Shown: in pieces, positions 50,935-60,500 of the stretch
Position numbering within the stretch: the stretch's first letter is position 1
Layout of the letters: every line of letters starts with the position of its first letter
DNA from: Fistularia commersonii
Taxonomy: Eukaryota > Chordata > Actinopteri > Syngnathiformes > Fistulariidae
Length of the DNA stretch: 64,000 nucleotides
Assembly (NCBI GenBank): GCA_037954325.1
Contig: JBBMNZ010000018.1
Span: 10,368,501 to 10,432,500, forward strand
Reading direction: 5' to 3'
The notes under the pieces: generated by a model
Told to the model about the DNA's origin: nothing
The model's input: the letters and a program-made list of their open reading frames with translations, nothing else
Database searches by the model: none
Position numbers and translations under genes: made by a program

Positions 50935-51499
50935 GTTGAGCTCTGTATTTACATATATAATCTTTTAAAGTTGTGCCTGTTCCTTGTTAATCTGTATAGA
51001 CGGTATATCATATTTGCTCAACATCACGGTCATGGCGTTAATCTACTCCAATACAGTCATATTTCGTTTCTGCATTCAATTTTCAGATGTGTCTTTTTGC
51101 AGCACCGTTAGAATGCTGCACCAGGGCCAGACAGCTGTGCTCTGTAGGGCAGCGAGCCATGGCCCTGTATGTTTTCTATCTGCACAGGAATTTATATGAG
51201 CCTGGGGTTACAAGCACATGAATGGGCCCCAGTGTGCTGGTTCTGTTTTGACGTCACCTCATCAGTGTGCATGGGACACACTCATTAAACTGGCACAAAA
51301 CACGGCTCACTTACATTTCAAAAAGATCCTTAGCTTTTTTTTTTTTTTTGGCAGAACCAGTGTGTCGATTTTGAGCAACCAGCAGATTATTTACAACACA
51401 CGATATTTACAGCATCGTGTAATTGTCTCTTAATGTGGAGCTGCATGAAAAGCCCAAAGCTTGTGTGTTACAGTGAGGGGTTTCTGTGAATAAAAGCTA
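50935..51499. other. Non-coding, no gene recognised
   Basis: T-run at 51335-51349; otherwise nothing I can support. Confidence 0.5.
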
Positions 51500-53085
51500 A
51501 CACGCACATGTTAAATCATTGTTCACATATATTTTATAACATTTTGAAGTACATTAAGTACATTTTAGAAATAGAAGCTACAATTTATAAAACCTTTCCA
51601 GCAGAAATCATTGATGGGCCAGCATCAGCCTTTTCCTTTAGCAGACAGGTCTATTCTGTATTTAAAAAAAAATAATGAAAAAAAATATATCGCTACATTG
51701 TTTAGTCCTGCACTACCTTTAGATTCCCATGAAAGCACCAGCTGTCTGCATATCTTATCTTTTATAAAATATAAATTATTGAAAAAATATTCAAATGTTT
51801 GTGAACGCAATACAATAAAAATGATCTCATAACAAAAATACAGAGACACTATAAAATGTACAAAACAACATTAAAACAAAAAGGTTTTCCTTCTGAATCC
51901 ATTCTGAGATATGCACATGCCACAAGCTGGTTATGTGCTCACATGCCCAGCAAGGGTTCCTTAAGACCCACAGTAGATTGTATTGTTGGATTTACAAAAA
52001 AATAATAATAAAATAAACAATAAAATAAAAATATTAAAAAAAAAAAAAACATTTCAGGTAACACAAAGTCTACTCTTGGTTCATTAATGTACTAGCACAA
52101 TGACCTTATCATGTAAAATAAAATGTTTTTCCTGGGCAATGTCAACGATTAAAAAGTCATGTTTAAAAGTATGGGTTCTCTTGAACATAAAGTTTGACTC
52201 GAGAATTAAGAACCTGAATCTAAATGAAAAAAAAAAAGAAAGAAAAAAGAAAACAACCAAAAAAACCAAAACAGTGTTCTGAGACCTTGACATTAACTAG
52301 CAGAAATAAAAATGAAAGTACAGTGCAGCTTATGACTACTTAATTGGATGTAGATCTAATTATACGAGTTGGATAATAATTAGAAGTGTGGGTGAGAGGT
52401 TGTGAGTCAGTGCTCTGTAATGATGGACAAGCTTTTTATCAACATAATGAACATGTAGGTCTCTTTCCACAGCCAGTGGGGGATCCCTATCAGCCAAGTG
52501 GGTCTGACTTAGTCTTGAAGCAGTTTGCTTTCCAACATATTAACAAACGATCAAAGGAAATCAACACTTTTTAAAAATGTGAGAGAATTCTGGTCCCTGT
52601 CTTCAATATCGTGGACGATACCAAAGCACTACGGCCAAAGACCTCACAAGGGTTTTGGTTATTATTCCTGCTTTGTCTCCTGCTTATTTGCGTAATCTGG
52701 GTCTCAATAAAGCATTATGAAATACAAGCTGTACAAATAGACATCTCGAAAGCTATTTTCATTCATTTTGGTAACATTCAGCCACTGTAAACAATAACAT
52801 TGTATTATAACATGATATTTGACTTTGGCATTTCCCATAAGGCCAGTGTACAGCCACTGTTCCCACTGTTAGAGGGAAGCTGCTGCCAATTTACCAATAT
52901 AACCATACCAGTGAATACTAATCCACCTATTCTGAAGAAATGTGCATATATGGATTGAATCATACAAGGACCGCTTACTATTATTATCCTCCATTGGGGT
53001 CACACATGATTACTACCTGCTCTATCCATGTCATTCTCTCAGTTACTTCCATCGATCAGCTTTTCCTAATCTTTCTCAAATCAAC
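51500..53085 (-). other. AT-rich non-coding stretch, possible distal ets1 3' UTR
   Basis: No coding frame and no recognised transposon. It contains A-runs near 51661-51685 and 52034-52050 and a purine tract at 52222-52252. The absence of repeats next to repeat-rich DNA on the left fits a constrained 3' UTR, but that is inference. Confidence 0.25.
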
Positions 53086-54338
53086 ATTTTCCTACTGCCC
53101 GTCCTTTATTTCTGCCCTGTGCCATCTAAATATACTGCATTGGAAAAGAAAAGAACATTCTTAGGATTTTTTTAAACCCTCGTCCTCAACTACTTCACAT
53201 GTGATTTTATCTTACACACTGACAAGATGAATAGTCAAATACTTTTCGAAAAAAACTCTAAAATGGACAGTGTACCTGACAAATTACGCTCCTAATCTGA
53301 AAACACCTGTTACCGAGGACACCTGAATTTCCCAACGATTGTCTACATTTTGCTAATACTGGTGTCATATGCGAGAAAAAAAGAGCATATGTTTCAGTCA
53401 CAATGCCTGTCTTTAGCAAGAAAAAAAAAAAACATGTAGGCTTGAGGTTCAAAAGCAACGTCTACTTTCAGTTGTCTACCGATCAGACTATCTTGATATG
53501 ACTGATCTTCCACTATATGCACACTGGCATTCAATACTGACAATACATCAACACATTGTATTTTAAGGCTTTTAGAGTCCAGTGCAGTAAAAATACTTGG
53601 CGTCTTGTGTTTGGATTCCACTGTAATACCTTCATTGTCAACGTAAGAGAATTACTCTTCCCAATATATGCCTGCTAAGTTTACATGAGTTGTTCATTAA
53701 CATCAATAATATAATACTGGCACAGTCCTATGCTCCTCAAACAACTAATTCTAAACAACTTTTTTTTGGTCCAAGCTGGAAAACCCTACTTGTAAGAGAG
53801 AAATAATACGCATTTATGGATTCTATTTTTTTTTCTTACCCTTCGGCAGCTCACATTTAACGCTTTGGCAACCGTTTTCCGACAACTGTCTGCTTATCCC
53901 TCCCCGGTGGAATACATCATTTCTACTTTAGTCTATCTTTCTCACACATCTCTGACAACATTTGTTTCACTTGTCTCAACACTTTGCTACTTAAGCGGAA
54001 TGGAACCTGTACTCCACCTGTTAGCCCTGCATCTGCTTGCGGCTGCAAAATAATACCATTATATGTCACACATTCTCCCACTCACACACAAACGCGCACA
54101 CACATCTCGAATGCAACAGGGTATGAATACAGGCTTTTGGCTTGTGCCTTCTTTTAAAACATGGTCTGAGAAACAAGAGCTCTAAGATGACAAAGACCAG
54201 TTAGTCATTAAAAACATTTTGGTCCACCAAAACATGGTTTACTGACTTGAAACAGTTAAGACCACTTTATGAGCCCCAGTCCATGTGGCGTCTTAACTTT
54301 TTGTCTTTTTGACTTTTTTTTCTTTTTGATCTTTGCCT
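53086..54338 (-). other. ets1: ets1 3' untranslated region, proximal part (end uncertain)
   Basis: Non-coding sequence directly after the TGA stop. It starts with an A-rich stretch on the transcript strand (T-rich on plus near 54296-54330) and has no open frame matching a protein. The end is set about 20 nt past the only AATAAA hexamer I found on the minus strand between 51000 and 54338. Mammalian ETS1 3' UTRs are longer than this, so the transcript may well continue into the AT-rich, repeat-poor 51.5-53.0 kb stretch using a variant signal. Confidence 0.5.
53105..53110 (-). promoter_or_regulatory. Candidate ets1 polyadenylation signal AATAAA
   Basis: Plus strand reads TTTATT, giving AATAAA on the ets1 transcript about 1.2 kb after the stop codon. 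It lies in unique-looking sequence. It is the only canonical hexamer noticed in the first 3 kb downstream, but use cannot be shown from sequence. Confidence 0.4.
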
Positions 54339-54554
54339 TCACTCGTCCGTATCTGGCTTCACGTCCAGCATTGCATGCAGCTCCTCTGGAGTGTACCCCA
54401 GCAGGCTTTTTAAGTCACAGACAAAGCGATAGACGTATCGTTTCCCTGAAGTCTTGTGGATGATATTCTTATCATAGTAGTAGCGCAGACCACGGCTCAG
54501 CTTTTCATAGTTCATCTTGGGCTTATTTTTCCTCTTGCCCCACCTCCGGGCAAC
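54339..54554 (-). CDS. ets1: ets1 exon IX (ETS recognition helix, C-terminus, stop)
   Basis: 216 nt including the TGA stop, entering at phase 0 after the acceptor tgctttag. It encodes VARRWGKRKNKPKMNYEKLS, RGLRYYYDKNIIHKTSGKRY, VYRFVCDLKSLLGYTPEELH, AMLDVKPDTDE. The two arginines in RGLR are those that contact the GGAA bases in ETS proteins (human Arg391 and Arg394). The last residues form helices H4 and H5 of the autoinhibitory module. Minor differences from human are Ser for Ala in HKTSGK, Lys for Gln in DLKS, and Thr for Ala near the end. Confidence 0.97.
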   Translation of the reverse strand, partial: VARRWGKRKNKPKMNYEKLSRGLRYYYDKNIIHKTSGKRYVYRFVCDLKSLLGYTPEELHAMLDVKPDTDE

Positions 54555-57500
54555 CTAAAGCAGTACAGAAAAAACATAAGGAAAAATGATGGGTTAATAT
54601 ATGACAATATCTATGAGTGCACTACATAAATGCAAGGTATGGTTTCAGTTTTGAAACATGCAATAACTTTACAGTTTAGAGTTAGGAAAAGAAAAAAATA
54701 AAAATAAAACAAAAGGAGTAGGCTGGAGTAGTGCTGGAGTTCCTCAAAACGCTACTATTCATGAAAGAAATTATTGTTCAAAAAGGAGGAGTTAGGACAC
54801 GAGAAATTGCATTAAAAATTTGTTAAATAATAAAATTCATGGCTTTATTAGATTTTTAAACGTCCAATGGAGCTCCGTCTGTGAGCATTTATGTCAATTT
54901 CTTTTTTGCTTTGAATTTCCAGTTGTTAATTATCTACATAGTCAGTACTGTTTATATCTAATGTAAAACCTGTGTTTACTGAATAAGAATACTGTAGATT
55001 CTTATTAAATCAGGTTTCCTAATTAATTAGGTGATCATTGGACTTTCAAGTAATAAAATCTGAAAACAGTTGCTCGCAAATCAGCATCAATACAGAGAAA
55101 GGCAGAGCCTATTTTTAGTTAGTCCGATACCAACATCAGGGAAAGTACTTCTGATGGTAATTCACTTGAAATAAAGCACTGCACTTTCGGAAAAATACTC
55201 ATTAAGTCACACAACGATGATTAGTAAATGACACCTTAAGGTTTATCTGGCTAACTACTTAGGACCTCCCAGCACGAGTACCAGTTTCCAGTGACCGTTT
55301 GAAGGGTCATGACCTCCCACCTCATCAGGGTCAGAAAGCTTGAACTCCCAGCCATCGCCTGTCCAACTGATGAAGGACTGGCAAGACTTGTCGGTCAACA
55401 GCTCGAGGAGAAACTGCCACAGCTGGATGGGGCCGCTGCCTGAAAAGAAGATGTCAGACATATACATATGAAATATACAGAGCAGATGGTTAGATTAAGA
55501 TACTGTTTTTGTGAAAGTGAAAGTTTAGCGCAGAGATCTAGATCGCAGTATGCTTCCGTGTTCTCGTGTCTTTTTTTATTTTTTTTTATTTCAAGGCTTT
55601 AAAATATCCTTTAACTTGTTGATTCAGTTTAACAGCCAATACAATCCATGGATGCCTTGAAGACCGAAACTAGTTAGACGCTCGGACATTCAAATACGTC
55701 TGAGGAGAAACTGTAGACCCTCTAATCTAGGTCACACTGTTGATCAACTTCCTAATGTCCTATTCATCATGACTTTTCTTGTCAGCGGTTGCTCTGTCCA
55801 GTATGTGAATATATTGTCTATATGAGTTCCAAACTGATGAAATCACTAGTCAAAAATAAAAAGAAAAAGGAGCTGTCTGGACATTTCATGAACACATCTT
55901 CAAGAATACAATGCAGACTGTGTGCCCACTGAAGGACAAGAGGGCCTGTGAATCGATCTACGATATTAAAGCTGAAAGAAATATTTGATTAATAATGACA
56001 AATAAAAAATTATAAAACCTTGTTGTAATTAAAGCTACTCGATCTAAAAAAAAAAAAAAAAAAATTGAAAGCAGAACAACGTCAAACCATTTTTTTTTCT
56101 ATGAACTAGATGCAGTAGATTTTCCCCATGTGGCTTTTACAACCTGCTTTTACAACCACCCACCCACTTTGAGGCTTGCATGCTGATATCACACCTGTCT
56201 ATGCTGCAGCATACCACACCAGCAAAAAAACAAAACAAAAACATAATAATAATAAATAAATAAATTAGTTAATTAAATAAAACATCAAAAAAAGATTAAA
56301 AATCAACCTGTGCAAAAGTCACCTAACTCTCGTGCCTCAAATGTTCCCTTATGTAACACATATAAAAGCACGTGTGGGTCGGGTATTTGAAATTGTATTT
56401 CACAGCGCTTTTTATTCCTATAAGCATTGGAGAAGGCCCATGACTACAGCCTCCCCCAATTTGGAAAATAAATGGCTACAACACTGCCTCTCTTTCAAGC
56501 AGAGAGTTTTGACTCACATTCCTTAGTCTAGTGCTGTAACTGCTGGCCTGTTTGTCAGCCCCCCAGTGCTCCAACAGCAGAATGTAGGCTGTTCTTTTAC
56601 AGAGGGGGGGAGAAAAAGCCTTCCAAAAATATGTTACAAATGACTATGTACAATTGAGTGCATTGAATAAGCATGGCAAAATGGGGGGGGGGGTTGAGAG
56701 TGTCACATTCGTTGGAGCATTTATTCATTGAATCATGGCATGCGGAGTTGAATTGAGAATATGAGAATGGCTACTAAAATGAATAATTTATTTTCCATTC
56801 ATTTTCAAATCGTCATCATAACTGAATATCAAGATTGCGTAAAAGCAATTAACAATTGAAGGTATCACTGTGTCAAGGCTTGTTTCTTTAGGGGAAATTA
56901 CATCTGAAATTCTATGGGTTTTCACAAAGAATATAGAGCAGATATGTTTCAGGGCAACAGGCTGTTATTGAAAACTAAGGTGTAAATGATGAATCTTAAC
57001 AGGAAACCACAGAGAAGCCAGGAGTGCAACTTATCTCTTTTCAACCTTGTGATTTCCTTGCGCTCACAACAAGTACCATCAGTCAACCTATGACGAGCAC
57101 AGTAGCACAAGCAGAGGATGCAGAGATCAGCGTTGCGTTTTGAATTGAGTGCAACCATGTTTCTTTATTATACTGTTAAAGATTATTCTCTTACTATTTT
57201 TCTTTATCTAAGTTCACATTCAAAAAGGTGCTTGTTCCTTTCAGTGTCAAAAGTGCACTGTTCCTTGTACCAGTGAAAGGTGTTGAACATATTGCTTTCA
57301 ACAGCTACCTGTCCACCCTCCTCAATTCCAGACTTGCTTTCTAGTTTTGGACAAACTCAGACGTGCATCCTCTTCAGTGAAAATGCTTTTCCCCTTTAGG
57401 ATGGACAACTCAACAAACATAAGCAACCGATACATGTGAGGGAAAAGATTAACAAACCATAAAGGCACCGTGAATATGGGCCGGCAGTACAGGCACTGAC

Positions 57501-60500
57501 TAGGGGGACTTCAGATATCACCTTAGAACTAATTCTTTACTTTTGATTGTCTGATCATCACGAAACTTTCCAACATCACAAATGAGTTATATGCATACCA
57601 AGAAAGGGAAAGTCCTTTGAGATACATCATTATGTGTGCATTGGTCTTAACATTGACTGGATTTCCCCCACTTCTTAATGCTGGCAATCTTTCAGTCTTG
57701 TGATGATAATTTAAAGACGGCTGAGAAAGTCCCAAAATCCTCGGCCAAGCTCATTGTTCGCTCAGCAACAATTGAACTCAACATTGTAGTTATGACCACA
57801 AAAGCAAGCACAAGTTTTTTGTTTAAAGCGGAATATTAAGAAAAACACAACTTCTTCTCCTTTTGGCTTTTCCCTTCAGGGGTCACCACAGCGAATCAAC
57901 CTTCTCCATCTAACTCTATTCTCTGTATCTTACTCTCTCATACCAACTAACTCACATCCTCTCTCACTATTTCCATAAATTGTCTCTTTGGTCTTCCTTG
58001 AGATTCCACGGAGAATCCATGGAGATTCCTGTCTAACCTCATCTGTCAACCCGTCCATCACCATTGCAAAAAGGAAGGGGATCAGAGATGATCCCTGATG
58101 AAGTCTCACCTCCAACTTCTGTTACCCCTACAGCACACCACACCACTGTCTCACAGCTAGCATACATGTCCTGCACCAGTCTAACATACTTCTCTGCCAC
58201 TCCAGACATCCTCATACAATACCAGAGTTTCTCTCTCTGCACCCTGTTGTATGCCTTTTCAGGGTCTACAAAAGTGCAATGCAGCTCCCTCCGACCTTCT
58301 CTGTACTTCTCTATTAGCATTCTCAAAGCTAATACTCATCTGTAGTACTCTTTCTAAGCATGAAGCAATACTGCTTCTCACATATGCTGACTTCTGCTCT
58401 CAGGCTAATTTCCATTACTCTTTGCTATAACTCCACTGGATGGTTCATCAACTTTATCCCTTTGTAGCTACCGCAATTCTGCACTGTCCCTTTATTCTTG
58501 AAAATGGGTTCCACCAACAGATCTATTTCCCTATTTTCTTAGCTTGATACAGCTGTGAAGATGCCTCATGAGATGAAGTGATGTGATGTTTTTCTTGTGT
58601 CATGAGCAAGGGGTAAATATAATTTCTGTTTATCGCCGTTGCTAGGAAACGTGGTAACTATAGGCTGAGATGCAGCTTACAGAATACAAGGACGTATATG
58701 AGAAGACAAAGGGGCGGACAAAGAGAGTGAGAAAGAGAGAGAGAGAGAGAGAGAGCACAAGAGAGATAGTAGGAGGACAGCTTAATCTATTTTGTTTCCT
58801 GTCATGTACGTGCATGTGTGTGTCAGTGTGCTTTTTTTTACTGGGGAGGGGTTCGCGTAAAAATCGGTGCATTACTGCACTACATCTGAAGTATTGCGGT
58901 GCATAGGCTTCTGCATTGCAGCCCTACTAAGTTATATAGCCAAAACTAAGAGCTAAATTGTGTACCTTCCAATAAATAACGACAAATATTACCAAAGAGA
59001 GGAAAATAAAGTAATAATAATACAGTTGAAAGTTTGGCTTTTCATTGTGGTGTCCTTCTCCCAGGTGTGATTTAATTCAAATAGACAAAACCTAATTACT
59101 TGTTACTATAGTAACAGTCTGTGAAGACATTATATGTCTTGATTCCCCAGTGTATCATTTAGATACTTATTATACAGGAGTCATTAACAGAAATATACAT
59201 TGTAAATATAATATGAAAAAGGGCGTAGAATCAGTTCTGAAGTGTCTCATCCAATGGGAATACACACCTCTGGGCTCATCAGCCCCTCTCATCAATGACA
59301 GCATACATTTCTAATAATTGCAAATGCAAAACAACAATGCCACTTCATATCAGAGACCCAGACAGTGATGTCAGTTTTGATACTTTCAAGTAATAGTGGA
59401 AAATATGGAATGTTAGAAAGAGCGTTATTGCAATTTGGGCTGGCTAAGCAATTTATATTCTATGACTGTTTTTGACTGATAAATCTAAAATGACAATTAA
59501 TACTTGAAAAAATGAATCCTTTTTAATCTGCTTCTGAAATGCCTGTTGGCACAGTTAGCTGAAACAACTATACTCAACCTAAGATCCTTGTCTTTTCAAG
59601 AAAAGGAGTGTTGTACAATAAGTCTGTTTTATACATGTAGGCTTCATTTTGCTCTGAAAGTACAATGGATGGAGGTTATAGTTTCTGAATTGCTTTCTAC
59701 ATCTGTTCTCCAATGTGTTATTGATGACAAAAAAAAAGGGGTTTGAGGGTTCTCCACACTTCATCTCTTACTATCGTCCATGGAAAGGATTGTGTCTAAG
59801 GAAATGTCAAAGTAGGAATATATGCAAAATTATAGTGTAGAATTGTGTTACGAGACCTCCTACCTGTATATCCTGCCAGTGCTGCTGCCGGGATGACAGG
59901 TTTATCCTTGCTGAGATCTGAGCGCTCCCTCACGTAGTCTTTAAAGGTGCCTTTCGGCTTGTGGCCGTGCAAGGCAGTTGGGTAATCTTCTGAGTCAAAG
60001 CTGTCGTAGGAAGGTACCCGCTGCAGGCTGCTGAATGAAGACTGGCTGCTCCATGACTGGGTCAGTCGGTCGCAGCTCTCAAAACTGTCAATGCTTTCAA
60101 AGGAGTCCTGGCCACCAAGCTTACCTAAAATGAATTTATGAGTGACAACAGTAAGAGAAAGTTTAATATCATTTATCGATAATTCATACATTAAAATAAC
60201 AAAGTAGTAAGCCATCTTGAACCTGTGTTTTATTTTTTTGTTTTTAATTTTTCATTTGTTTTGAGTGGAAGTTACAAAACTTCCTTACACAGTCAATTAT
60301 TATACCACATCAAGCTTGTAATGATTCTTTTTTTTTTTTTTCTGTGCCATACCTACATCGATTTCATGATTTGCAAAATTTAAAATGTTCCCTCTGTGTT
60401 TTTCTTTAGCTCAAGAAGTCTAATGTTTAGAAAACAAAGCAAAGACCTTGAGACTAAATACTATTTCTTCTCACTATATGGTTCCATACTCTCCCGATTT

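Larger units (their letters stand above)
55440..59863 (-). other. ets1 intron VII-VIII (largest complete intron)
   Basis: 4,424-bp intron separating exon VII (ends TATACAG, donor gtagga) from exon VIII. It holds a poly-A/T-rich segment (55565-56065 and 56220-56300), a G-run near 56685, an RTE-like LINE remnant (57850-58530) and a (GA)n tract (58721-58766). The remainder shows no feature I can support. Confidence 0.9.
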
